Origin: a bacterium
GTDB lineage: Bacteria > Fidelibacterota > UBA2242
Reading direction: 5' to 3'
NCBI GenBank assembly: GCA_018824205.1
Contig: JAHJGX010000195.1
Span: forward strand, 1 to 36,463
Length of the DNA stretch: 36,463 bases
In this document: positions 1 through 6,978 of the stretch, piece by piece
Position numbering within the stretch: position 1 is the first letter of the stretch
Layout: each line of letters begins with the position of its first letter
Position numbers and translations under genes: made by a program
The notes under the pieces: model-generated
Database searches by the model: none
What the model was told of the DNA's origin: nothing
What the model saw: the letters and a program-made list of their open reading frames with translations, nothing else

Positions 1-908
1 AGTTCTTTCAGTACTGCGGAAGCGGTCTGAACCGTGTTAGCATCGGACTGTTTTTGTAAGAACATAAACAGCGCCGGGACACCATTATTGCGAACAATTT
101 CCGTCTGTTCCTTGTAGCCATCAATCACTTCAGCAACATTTTTCAAATATATCGGTGAACCTGCCTTTGAACCGATGACAGTATTGCGGATTTGATCAAC
201 TGATTCGAATTCACCGTATGTTCTGACAGCGTATTCAGTATATTCATCGTCAACAAGGCCACCGGGAATCTGCAGGTTTTCCATTCCAAGAGTCTGTATG
301 ATTGTGCTCAACGATACGCCGTGAGCAGCTACTTTCCGGGGATCAACCAGAACACGGATCTGGCGCTGTAAACCGCCTGAAGTACCCGCCGATGCCACAC
401 CATCAATACGCTCTAATGCTGGTTCAACCCGATCAGTCACCAGTTTCCGTAGTTCCGCCATGCCAAGTTTATCGGAGCTGATGGTAAAAAACATGATGGG
501 TTGCATCGAGGGATTAAATGCAAATGTCATCGGATCGGAGGCTTCATTGGGAAGGTATCCTCTGACAAAATCTATCATTTTCCGGACATTAATCTCCGCC
601 TGGTCCATATCAGTGCTCCAGTTAAATTCAAGTAGCAGAGTTGAAGAACCTGATTTGGACCAGCTGGTAATTTTTTCCAGATTTTCTACACTGACGACAG
701 TCTTTTCCAGTGGACGGGAAATTGTATTTTCAATATCTTCCGGACCGACGCCGGGATAATCCGTTAAAATACCAATCATTGGGAAAGTAATGTCAGGATA
801 GAGGTCAAGCTTTAACTGGCTAAGCCCAAAGAAACCAAAGCCAATCGCAATGATATATATCATCGCAAATGTGATTCCTCGTTGAATTGCTATTTTAGAT
901 ATTTTCAT
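1..908 (-). CDS. RND-family efflux transporter, N-terminal part (3' end outside window)
   Basis: This is the inner-membrane pump of a tripartite efflux system. It begins at an ATG at 908-906 and runs off the left edge, so about 302 residues are visible. The N-terminus reads MKISKIAIQRGITFAMIYI, a first transmembrane helix typical of AcrB/MexB/HAE-1 proteins. It is followed by the hallmark stretches LYPDITFPMI, YPGVGPEDIENTISRPLE and, later, the porter-domain run ending in ERIDGVASAGTSGG. Complete family members are about 1000-1050 residues, so roughly two thirds lies outside. It starts 2 bp after the stop of the adaptor gene, so the two are probably translated together. Family knowledge: proton-driven export of drugs, detergents or metals. 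The substrate cannot be told from this part. The product is most like the HAE1 drug-efflux group rather than heavy-metal pumps, but that is a soft judgement. Confidence 0.95.
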   Translation of the reverse strand, partial: MKISKIAIQRGITFAMIYIIAIGFGFFGLSQLKLDLYPDITFPMIGILTDYPGVGPEDIENTISRPLEKTVVSVENLEKITSWSKSGSSTLLLEFNWSTDMDQAEINVRKMIDFVRGYLPNEASDPMTFAFNPSMQPIMFFTISSDKLGMAELRKLVTDRVEPALERIDGVASAGTSGGLQRQIRVLVDPRKVAAHGVSLSTIIQTLGMENLQIPGGLVDDEYTEYAVRTYGEFESVDQIRNTVIGSKAGSPIYLKNVAEVIDGYKEQTEIVRNNGVPALFMFLQKQSDANTVQTASAVLKE

Positions 909-910
909 AC

Positions 911-2050
911 TTATTTTCCTTCTTCAACAATATTGACCCATGTAGAATCTGAGATGTCAAACTGACCGATTGTTACGATCGTCTCACCTTGAGTCAAGCC
1001 AGTAAGTACCTCTACCCTGTTATCACTGTCAAGTCCGGTTTGAATTTCTCGCATGAATGCCATTGAATCCTGGACGACAAAAACATATTTATTAATAATG
1101 ATCCGATTGTTTCTGATTTCACCGCCAAGATACTCCAGAGACGTTTTTTCTATAATTGCATGTTTAGGTACTATTAGCACATTTTCATGCTGATCAACGA
1201 CGATTTCGACACGCGCGAAGCCACCGGGTTTCAAACGCAGATCGGAATTGTCAATCACTATTTCACATTTGACTGTACGGGTCATCGGATTAATTGTCGG
1301 GTATTTTTTGTCAACTTTACCAACAAACACTTCACCGGGATAGGTATCGACTTTGATATAGACTTTCTGGTTCGGTTGAATCTGCAAGATTTGAGCTTCA
1401 ACAATATCAATCATAATCTTTATTTTGTTCATTTGTACAACAGTAAAAACCGGAAATTGCGGTGTAGTTTGATCACCAATATTGAAATTACGAGCCGATA
1501 TAATGCCGGTTATGGGTGCTTTGATAAAACTGTCATTTAGTTGTTCTTTCGCTGATTTCATCCCGGCTTTAGCCTGATTGACCATGGCTTCAGCAGCCTC
1601 CTTTTGTGTCTTAATGCCATCATACTGGGATTTACTGACAGCATTCTGTTCAAATAATTTCTGAATGCGTTGCCACTCAGTTGCTATATTCTCATATTGT
1701 GCCTGAGCAGATTTCAAACCGGCTTCAGACTGAAGCAATCCCTGTCTGATTTTTAAATTTTCGACAACAGCCAAAACATCACCCGCATTCACCAAATCGT
1801 TCACATCCACTTTCAGTTCTGTTATACGGGTGGGAATCGTAGAATAAACCTGAACTTGTTTATAGGCTTCCAGGTTTCCAAGATAAGCTGTTTTACTTTC
1901 CACATTTCCCTTTTCAACAGTTGTGACTCTTACAGGAAATATTTCTTTTTCTTCGGTTATTTTATTGGCTTTCGATTTTTCACAATTATTAAACATGAGG
2001 ATAACTCCCAGGAATGCCATAATAATCAGATGTTGGTATTTACGTTTCAT
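911..2050 (-). CDS. RND efflux periplasmic adaptor (membrane fusion protein)
   Basis: This 379-aa HlyD/AcrA-type adaptor links the inner-membrane pump to the outer-membrane channel. It has an N-terminal signal with a cysteine at residue 23 (FNNC), suggesting a lipoprotein. A lipoyl-like half follows (RITELKVDVNDLVNAGDVLAVVE), then an alpha-hairpin rich in A/Q/E (about residues 105-170), the second lipoyl half with FIKAPITGIISARNF, and a beta-barrel/membrane-proximal part ending in a GLTQGETIVTIG motif usual for this family. The SD GGAG lies 7 nt before the ATG. The gene sits 9 bp after tolC and 2 bp before the RND gene, in the usual efflux-operon order. Substrate is unknown. Function is secure at family level. 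Confidence 0.95.
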   Translation of the reverse strand: MKRKYQHLIIMAFLGVILMFNNCEKSKANKITEEKEIFPVRVTTVEKGNVESKTAYLGNLEAYKQVQVYSTIPTRITELKVDVNDLVNAGDVLAVVENLKIRQGLLQSEAGLKSAQAQYENIATEWQRIQKLFEQNAVSKSQYDGIKTQKEAAEAMVNQAKAGMKSAKEQLNDSFIKAPITGIISARNFNIGDQTTPQFPVFTVVQMNKIKIMIDIVEAQILQIQPNQKVYIKVDTYPGEVFVGKVDKKYPTINPMTRTVKCEIVIDNSDLRLKPGGFARVEIVVDQHENVLIVPKHAIIEKTSLEYLGGEIRNNRIIINKYVFVVQDSMAFMREIQTGLDSDNRVEVLTGLTQGETIVTIGQFDISDSTWVNIVEEGK

Positions 2051-2059
2051 TTGATGCTC

Positions 2060-3394
2060 CTATAACTGATTGATTGCTTTTTTCAAATTGGCTAATGCGA
2101 CATTGTATTCAAACAGCGATTGCTGATAGTTCATCTGTGCCTGCTGAACGGCAAGGTCTGCGTTGATAACATCAAGTTGGGTGCTTGAACCCTCTGAATA
2201 TAATAGACGGGCAAGACGTTGAGCTTCCTTTGCCTGTTCAATAGTTTTTTGCTGTGTTTGCACCTTTTCCATTGCTTCCTGTATACTAAAATACGCAGCT
2301 TTTACTTCAAGTTTGATACCATTGACCAAAGACTCTGTCTGATGTTCAGTCTCTTTTACAGCAATCTTGGCCTGCTGATATTTGGCGCTGCTTTTCATTC
2401 CATTGAAAATGGGAATGCTGATACTGACAGACGAGTTGAAGGATTTGAAAAAATCATCTCCGGTAAATTTAAAATCGTCACGCTGTCCCTGATATTGATA
2501 GGCTGTACCAAACATTACCGATGGAATAAATGCGGCCCTTGACATTGATACCTGCTTTTGAGCAATATATTTCTGATTATCCATCATTACAATTTCAGGT
2601 CGTGATGTTAAAGCCAAATCTATCAAAACGTTGAGCGATTTTTCTGTCAATTCAGAGTATACCAACTCAAGTTTTTCAGTATAATTAAAATCAATAGAGT
2701 CATTAATTCCTATAACCATTCGAAGATGAGATTCAGCAAGTTTGAGATTATTTATAGTTGAGATAACCATAGGTTTCATGTTTGCCACCTGTACTTCGGC
2801 ACGTAAAACGTCAAATCTGGAAGATTTACCAACATTAAAATATTGGGTGACCTGATTAAGATTTTCCTCTGATGATTGTAATGCTTCTTCCGATACTGCA
2901 AGAGTAGAGTTCATAAATAATACTCCATAATAGGAAGAAGTTACATCACTGAGGATTTTCTGCTCAGTTGCTTTCAATTGAGATTCAGTAATGGTATATC
3001 CCAATTTTGAGATTTTATAGCTATTCATAATCAGTCCACCGGTATAAACAGGCTGACTTATATTGATTCCTGATGCAATGGTATTCTCACTTCCCATCTT
3101 GAAATACAACTTACCACCTGCTGGTGAAAAGGGATTGTTCATAACCATAGTTGCAAGTTCCCAGGCATGCTGCAAACTGGAAAAGGCACTGACAGTTGGC
3201 AGTAAATTTCCACGAGCTTCTATCACCTGCTGACTGGATTTTCGGACCCCTTCCCGAGCCAGCTTCAGGCTGGGATTATTAGCAAATGCAATCTCTTTCG
3301 CTTTTTCTAAGGTCAGATTTAAGGTTTCTGCCTGGGTAAAAGTAACGATAATCAATAGTATGCAAAACAGTATTATATTTTTTCTAAATATCAT
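2060..3394 (-). CDS. TolC-family outer-membrane efflux protein
   Basis: This 444-aa protein has a cleavable signal peptide ending near TQAE. It carries the two internally repeated OEP halves of the TolC family: LTLEKAKEIAFANNPSLKLA at the start and a second LIDLALTSRPEIVMM near residue 260. Each is followed by long alpha-helical coiled segments (QQAKIAVKETEHQTESLVNG and the C-terminal QLDVINADLAVQQAQMNYQQ). The mature protein would trimerise into the outer-membrane barrel and periplasmic tunnel that the adaptor docks to. The SD AGGAGAG is close to the ATG. It lies 14 bp downstream of the TetR gene and 9 bp upstream of the adaptor gene, so it is very likely in one transcript driven from the promoter at 4028-4056. 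Confidence 0.95.
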   Translation of the reverse strand: MIFRKNIILFCILLIIVTFTQAETLNLTLEKAKEIAFANNPSLKLAREGVRKSSQQVIEARGNLLPTVSAFSSLQHAWELATMVMNNPFSPAGGKLYFKMGSENTIASGINISQPVYTGGLIMNSYKISKLGYTITESQLKATEQKILSDVTSSYYGVLFMNSTLAVSEEALQSSEENLNQVTQYFNVGKSSRFDVLRAEVQVANMKPMVISTINNLKLAESHLRMVIGINDSIDFNYTEKLELVYSELTEKSLNVLIDLALTSRPEIVMMDNQKYIAQKQVSMSRAAFIPSVMFGTAYQYQGQRDDFKFTGDDFFKSFNSSVSISIPIFNGMKSSAKYQQAKIAVKETEHQTESLVNGIKLEVKAAYFSIQEAMEKVQTQQKTIEQAKEAQRLARLLYSEGSSTQLDVINADLAVQQAQMNYQQSLFEYNVALANLKKAINQL

Positions 3395-3408
3395 TGAACT
3401 CTCCTGTT

Positions 3409-4002
3409 TTATTGGGCTGGTTTCCCAACACCCTGAATTATTTGTTTTATTATTTGATCTGCCTGCTCCTCATTAACAGGAGCTGCATTATTCATTAAAT
3501 TATCTCTGGTATATAAATTGATCGTCCCAATAAATGCATAAAGAAGACTTTTTTTATTCAGGTCCGCCCGAAAATGTCCTTCATCAATTCCTTGTTGTAT
3601 AATTGCAAGGATAATATTTTCCTGAGCTTCGAACATGTTTTTGTGGTCAAATTTCATACCATGTTTGACACCATTTGTGAACATTCCATGTAGAAATCGT
3701 CTGGTTGTCGATTGATTACTTAAAGGCTGAAAACGTGCAACGATAATCTCTTTTAATTTACTGATCGCGTCAGTCTTTTTGTTTTTGATATTTTCAAGGG
3801 CGTTGGTGAAACTGTTTAGTACAAATTCAACAATCCCCTGGAACAGGTGTTGCTTGTCTGGGAAATAATAATAAATAGCAGGTTTACTAATCCCGGATTT
3901 TTCAGCGATCAATCGCATGGAAGTGCCATCGTATCCTAACTCGCCAAAGCATTCGATGGCAACTTCAATTATCTTTACTTTTGTGCTTTCATCGTGACTC
4001 AT
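3409..4002 (-). CDS. TetR/AcrR-family transcriptional regulator of the efflux operon
   Basis: This 197-aa protein has an N-terminal TetR helix-turn-helix (residues about 28-47: TSMRLIAEKSGISKPAIYYY), followed by the conserved FPDKQHLFQGIV and a C-terminal ligand-binding helical domain (about residues 60-195). The family represses its own and neighbouring efflux genes and is released by pump substrates. It is the first gene of the efflux operon, which fits auto-repression, and an inverted repeat overlaps its -10 box (4011-4034). The start at ATG 4002-4000 is supported by GGAG 6 nt upstream. The ligand is unknown. Confidence 0.95.
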   Translation of the reverse strand: MSHDESTKVKIIEVAIECFGELGYDGTSMRLIAEKSGISKPAIYYYFPDKQHLFQGIVEFVLNSFTNALENIKNKKTDAISKLKEIIVARFQPLSNQSTTRRFLHGMFTNGVKHGMKFDHKNMFEAQENIILAIIQQGIDEGHFRADLNKKSLLYAFIGTINLYTRDNLMNNAAPVNEEQADQIIKQIIQGVGKPAQ

Positions 4003-4010
4003 TCCAGCTC

Positions 4011-4034
4011 CTTACTTACCGGTCGGTAAGTTAG
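4011..4034 (-). promoter_or_regulatory. Palindromic TetR-type operator
   Basis: An inverted repeat with 11-bp arms (CTTACTTACCG and CGGTAAGTTAG) around a 2-bp GT centre; the arms pair at 10 of 11 positions. It lies 9 bp before the tetR start and overlaps the proposed -10 box, so a bound TetR dimer would block RNA polymerase. The size and position fit operators of the AcrR/TetR family. That this is the operator of the adjacent regulator is inference. Confidence 0.8.
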
Positions 4035-4056
4035 ATTTCCCATTTTAAAGATGCAA
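4028..4056 (-). promoter_or_regulatory. Promoter of the tetR-tolC-MFP-RND operon
   Basis: Read on the minus strand, TTGCAT (4056-4051) and TAACTT (4033-4028) are spaced by 17 bp, matching a sigma70-like -35/-10 pair with moderate similarity to consensus. The -10 hexamer lies inside the right arm of the operator. The start point would fall about 20-25 bp upstream of the tetR ATG, giving a short leader that includes the GGAG ribosome-binding site. Confidence 0.6.
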
Positions 4057-4296
4057 GAATATTCTTTTTTTGATGATTAAGCCAATCAAAGGTTGTCCAC
4101 CATTAGTTGACGTATATCACAGAATAATATTGTGCGTTTTCGCTCGTAGACAGGCTGGTAGTGCATGGGCTTTGTTCGCAAATGCGTTAGGCAACCCCTA
4201 TCTGTTCCAACCGAAATTGCCACAAGCCCAACGGAGCACATCAAACGTCCAACGGAAGTTGCCGAACCTCTAACGGAATGTGTTTAAGGTGTTTCT

Positions 4297-4380
4297 AACG
4301 CGTACAAATGAGTAACGGAAGACACAAAATGAGTAACTAACGCATACAAATGAGTTTCGTATGACCCAAAATGAGTAACT
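4297..4380. repeat. Two tandem 42-bp repeats
   Basis: Copy 1 (4297-4338) and copy 2 (4339-4380) abut exactly. Both start AACGC, contain TACAAATGAGT, and end CAAAATGAGTAACT; most differences lie in the middle. Each copy contains two half-units sharing CAAATGAGT / AAAATGAGT, so the array can also be read as four imperfect units of about 21 bp. The related string TAACGGAA occurs just before (4271-4278). No coding role is visible. Confidence 0.8.
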
Positions 4381-4539
4381 CAAGCGTATTTTGTTCAACT
4401 GAAACTGTCGAAAGTCAAAGGGGAAAGCAAAACCCAATATTAATTTAATCGCCCCAAGCGGATATCTATGAGATAAAAAGTCCTACAACTGTCATTCTTG
4501 AAGCGGTGAGATAAACACTTTGGACTAACAAGATTCTTC

Positions 4540-4553
4540 CCCGATAAATCGGG
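4540..4553. repeat. Short perfect palindrome CCCGAT-AA-ATCGGG
   Basis: Six-bp arms with a 2-bp centre. A related hairpin with the same CCCGAT core occurs at 6947-6972, suggesting a dispersed intergenic palindrome family. There is no adjacent T-tract, so a terminator role is not supported. Confidence 0.5.
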
Positions 4554-4778
4554 ATAAACTAATTTTGTCGAGAAATACTCCGAACTTTTTTACCGAGGGT
4601 TTTGAGAACTTTGGCGAAACTGAAGACGGATTTGATCCCGGGATTGTCCTGGAAGACCCGCCGGGCAAGCAGATCGCGGGCTGTGCCGGTCCGGGGATTT
4701 TCATATTATTGTCGATCAGGGATCGATTTTATGGATAGGGTGAAAATACCGTTTACGCAAAATTATTTTCAGTTCAGA

Positions 4779-4961
4779 TTACATTCCAAAATGTTTCAAT
4801 GCATCAAAAATAAGAAAGGCCGGCCAAACAATCGCTTTGAAGAAACCGAATACGCCCATCCAAAAGCCAGTTGCATGGGAGATATAATAGACAAGAGCAC
4901 CAATTAGCCCAAGTCCATAAATTGCATTTGACTGGGCATTACTTTGAATGTCATTTTTCAT
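4779..4961 (-). CDS. Small membrane protein, 60 aa
   Basis: The product is a short polar N-terminus followed by two hydrophobic segments, AIYGLGLIGALVYYI (about residues 13-28) and FWMGVFGFFKAIVWPAFLIF (about 33-52), joined by a short SHATG turn. A Shine-Dalgarno AAGGGA lies 7 nt before the ATG, which supports translation despite the small size. The fold would be a two-helix inner-membrane hairpin with the KHFGM tail outside the second helix. The pattern G-FWMGV-GF-KA-VWPAF resembles small uncharacterised membrane proteins I have seen annotated as hypothetical in many bacteria, but I cannot name a function. It stands alone in a gene-poor region, not in an operon. Confidence 0.75.
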   Translation of the reverse strand: MKNDIQSNAQSNAIYGLGLIGALVYYISHATGFWMGVFGFFKAIVWPAFLIFDALKHFGM

Positions 4962-5057
4962 AGTCTTATCCCTTTATTTTTTGATTACTACACATATAGT
5001 TTATCGCTCAGCCACGCCGAGTGGGAAAAAACGCATTTCATATATTTGTTGAACTAA

Positions 5058-5075
5058 GCCCGGCAGCTGCCGGGC
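5058..5075. repeat. 18-bp perfect palindrome
   Basis: GCCCGGCAGCTGCCGGGC is fully self-complementary. No T-tract follows on either strand. A similar core (TCCGGC, GCCGGA) appears at 11782-11797, so it may be one member of a dispersed palindrome type. Confidence 0.6.
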
Positions 5076-5235
5076 ATCCGTCGGTAAAACAACAGAATAA
5101 TTCGCTCCTTTAATATTCCTGCCGGTCTTTCCATCTTATTTTAATCTACTGATTTCTAGCGGAAATTACACAAAAAAAGAAAGGTCAGACATGACATCAC
5201 TACAAAAACATTTCATCCCCGCCCGCGCCGGGCAG

Positions 5236-5260
5236 GCCCGACTGAATGACACTGTCGGGC
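5236..5260. repeat. GC-rich hairpin next to the orphan gene
   Basis: GCCCGAC and GTCGGGC form perfect 7-bp arms around an 11-nt loop, within a C/G-rich block. It lies about 40 bp beyond the stop of the gene at 5303-5998, in the position where the body of an attC site would be expected if that gene is an integron-type cassette, but it lacks the second core site. Confidence 0.5.
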
Positions 5261-5301
5261 GGGCAACCCCTACGTTGCGCGATCAGGTGCGAAGCAGGTT
5301 T

Positions 5302-5310
5302 GTTAGGTGT
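5302..5310. repeat. attC-like core site GTTAGGTGT, 3' side of the orphan gene
   Basis: Read on the gene strand this is ACACCTAAC, which fits the R'' consensus RYYYAAC that begins an attC site just after a cassette gene; it overlaps the end of the gene. Its exact inverted copy is at 6002-6010. No matching GTTRRRY site was found in the next 200 bp, so a complete attC is not shown. Confidence 0.35.
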
Positions 5311-5998
5311 TACTTGTCTTAGTGGACAAATATTTATCATTTTTCTCAAGCCATTTCTCCAACGATTCAAATAACTCCGGCCACACATTGTTATATTCCA
5401 ATTCGAAAGTTGAAATACAGGTTAATGTCAGATGCTCTAAATCATTGGAATATAGCTCTTTCCAACGGTTTCTAAAATGTGTTATGTATTTTTCATCATC
5501 TATCTCTGAATATCCCATACTCATCCCCTCAAAATTAGGGTGTGAACTTTCAGAAAGGTCTTTATATATATCAAATATTCCAGGATACTTCTTATCACAT
5601 TTTTGAAGCACAGTGACAATGTTGATAGATTCAACTTTGGAATCAGACTGTTTAGTACCAAGAATAAGTCGAACTGTTATAGAATCAAAATCTTCGTATT
5701 TAATTGATCCATCTAACAACGCTTTCATTTTTTGATTTAAATAGATTAATATCCCTAGAGTCTCGATTGCACTGCGTAATAAAATTCTAGCACCTAGTAT
5801 ATAATCATTTTTTGCTAGTAGTACCGTCTGGTCAATTAGATCGATTATTCGCCAGAATACAAGTTCTCGAGTAACGAGACTTCTGTATGGAGCTTTCCAT
5901 TTATGTGCTATAGGATTTCGTGAATAAACGCTTCCTTTTTCAATCTTATTCAATTTCTCTGATTGCCATTTACTTATGATAGTTTCAATTTCTTCCAT
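5303..5998 (-). CDS. Uncharacterised protein with HEPN/DUF5677-like helices
   Basis: This 231-aa, mostly helical, soluble protein has no signal peptide. The central helix ILGARILLRSAIETLGIL (about residues 67-84) with Arg75 and Glu79, plus the later SESSHPN (149-155), resemble the helical pattern of DUF5677 and distant HEPN-type proteins. I cannot assign a function. I chose the ATG at 5998-5996; a GTG at 6016 would add six residues but reads through the flanking 9-mer. The only SD-like sequence is AGG inside GTTAGGTG, as in integron cassettes where the core site provides the start region. The gene is flanked by inverted 9-bp attC-like sites (5302-5310, 6002-6010), which hints at acquisition as a cassette. 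Confidence 0.75.
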   Translation of the reverse strand: MEEIETIISKWQSEKLNKIEKGSVYSRNPIAHKWKAPYRSLVTRELVFWRIIDLIDQTVLLAKNDYILGARILLRSAIETLGILIYLNQKMKALLDGSIKYEDFDSITVRLILGTKQSDSKVESINIVTVLQKCDKKYPGIFDIYKDLSESSHPNFEGMSMGYSEIDDEKYITHFRNRWKELYSNDLEHLTLTCISTFELEYNNVWPELFESLEKWLEKNDKYLSTKTSNT

Positions 5999-6001
5999 TA
6001 T

Positions 6002-6010
6002 ACACCTAAC
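6002..6010. repeat. attC-like core site ACACCTAAC, 5' side of the orphan gene
   Basis: On the gene strand this reads GTTAGGT followed by GTATAATG, so it fits the R' core (G^TTRRRY) that precedes a cassette gene by a few bases. Exact inverted copy of 5302-5310. No upstream R'' partner was seen in the next 200 bp. Confidence 0.35.
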
Positions 6011-6221
6011 ATACACATGAGCAGCTACGCTAAAACCTTTTAGTAAAATAATTATCTACGATAAAATTCCACATGTCATTTCAAGAACAGTCTGCTTTAG
6101 ATTTGGCTTTCCACATAAGGATCCTTATATATCCATTTTTCTGAGATATCCGGGTTTATTGAACCCTGAAGTGAATATGACAGAAACGTCGTTGTAAATA
6201 CTTATTTGAGATATTGCCATT

Positions 6222-6914
6222 TTATTCGCTTTTAATTGGGCCAAAGAGTTTTACTCGAATCTGTCGTGCAAGATTGTCCAAATAGAGAAAGTAGTCTGGC
6301 GCATATACTTTGGCCTGCATTGCCTGAATGATGCTTTGACCTATGGGCAAAGCAGCAACAAATGGCTTGGCCTCCTGATCTAACCGCAACTTATCATTTT
6401 CGAGCTGAATTCCTTTCATGGGTACTGTTAAATCTCCAAAAGTTTTTTTCTTATCAGCGTGACCGTAGGCATTCCGAAACTGCTTTCTAAAAGCATGCAG
6501 TTGTTTCTTTTGCTTTTTCGTGATTAGACCCAAACTACAAGCCTGGTTGATGTTATTGCTGAGGTCTGCATTGTCATATTTTTTTATTACATCAGCGAAG
6601 TGATTAACCAAAGAATCTATAACTTGCCCCTTGACAACTGCATCGTCAGGTGCTTTGACTTTTGATTCTTTGGTAATGAGCGCATTTTTCAAAAGACTCT
6701 CCATAAAATGATTAGTTAGTGTAATGGCAGATTGGAAGAGACCAAGCATGACACAGACGCTGATCTCATCTCGAAGTGTATCAAGATTTGGCCAATCATA
6801 ATGATTTTGATAAGCGTCTCGTACAGCAGGATAGTATACCTGCATGTACTCAATGCGTTCTTTCAGAATCTTATTGGCTTCCTCCACCCATTTTTTCCGA
6901 GTCGCTTCGTCCAT
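6222..6914 (-). CDS. HEPN-like protein with an RX4H motif
   Basis: This 230-aa helical, cytoplasmic protein has no signal peptide. Near residue 147 it has RNAYGH (Arg147, His152) following the helix KKQLHAFRKQF. The spacing fits the RX4-6H motif that forms the RNase active site in many HEPN proteins. Upstream, the helix SAITLTNHFMESLLKNAL (about residues 62-79) fits the first long HEPN helix. HEPN proteins act as RNA-cleaving toxins, Abi-type phage-defence effectors or CRISPR-associated nucleases. No MNT-type antitoxin partner is encoded beside it, so its role is open. GGGGA lies 4 nt before the ATG. It is transcribed in the same direction as the orphan gene at 5303-5998, but 223 bp separates them. 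Confidence 0.7.
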   Translation of the reverse strand: MDEATRKKWVEEANKILKERIEYMQVYYPAVRDAYQNHYDWPNLDTLRDEISVCVMLGLFQSAITLTNHFMESLLKNALITKESKVKAPDDAVVKGQVIDSLVNHFADVIKKYDNADLSNNINQACSLGLITKKQKKQLHAFRKQFRNAYGHADKKKTFGDLTVPMKGIQLENDKLRLDQEAKPFVAALPIGQSIIQAMQAKVYAPDYFLYLDNLARQIRVKLFGPIKSE

Positions 6915-6946
6915 TTATCCCCACAATATGGCTACAAGTTATAGGC

Positions 6947-6972
6947 ATCCCGATAGCAGAGCGTATCGGGAT
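6947..6972. repeat. Perfect 9-bp-arm hairpin after the FISUMP gene
   Basis: ATCCCGATA (6947-6955) and TATCGGGAT (6964-6972) are perfect inverted arms around 8 nt. It lies 6 bp beyond the stop of the minus-strand FISUMP gene. There is no U-run after it on that strand, so it may be a 3' stabiliser, a weak terminator or simply a dispersed palindrome sharing the CCCGAT core with 4540-4553. Confidence 0.55.
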
Positions 6973-6978
6973 AGTCAA

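Larger units (their letters stand above)
4035..4778. other. Intergenic stretch with repeats and no convincing gene
   Basis: Apart from the tetR promoter at its left end I see no supported gene in these 744 bp. It holds a 42-bp tandem duplication (4297-4380), a GTTAGGC heptamer at 4186-4192 that resembles an integron core site, a GGCAACCCCTA string at 4190-4200 that recurs at 5262-5272, and a perfect CCCGAT/ATCGGG palindrome at 4540-4553. Between about 4538 and 4738 one plus-strand frame stays open (ending in TAG at 4736-4738) with protein-like composition but no start codon. It may be a gene remnant. The mixture of short repeats and lack of genes marks it as an accessory or decaying region. 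Confidence 0.5.
4962..5302. other. Gene-free stretch with GC-rich palindromes
   Basis: These 341 bp lie between the 60-aa membrane-protein gene and the 3' end of the orphan gene at 5303-5998. They hold an 18-bp perfect palindrome (5058-5075) and a GC-rich hairpin (5236-5260) next to the GGCAACCCCTA string shared with 4190-4200. The part from about 5219 to 5300 is much richer in G+C than its surroundings, suggesting an inserted repeat. No open frame here is convincing. Confidence 0.5.

Noticed and set aside
4070-4273. Plus-strand open frame of 67 codons with a protein-like middle.
   Set aside because: No SD, low complexity end, and it runs across the GTTAGGC repeat region; it resembles translated repeat rather than a gene.
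4297-4380. Possible CRISPR array.
   Set aside because: Only two abutting copies, without spacers and with no cas genes in the window.
4538-4738. Open plus-strand frame with FDPGIVLEDPPGKQIAG-like residues.
   Set aside because: No start codon and no recognised family; at most a gene remnant, so not called.
5302-6010. A complete integron cassette with attC.
   Set aside because: The second core site of a full attC was not found on either side and no integrase gene is in view; kept only as a lower-interest finding.
6947-6972. Rho-independent terminator for the FISUMP gene.
   Set aside because: The stem is good but no U-run follows on the minus strand; listed as a hairpin only.
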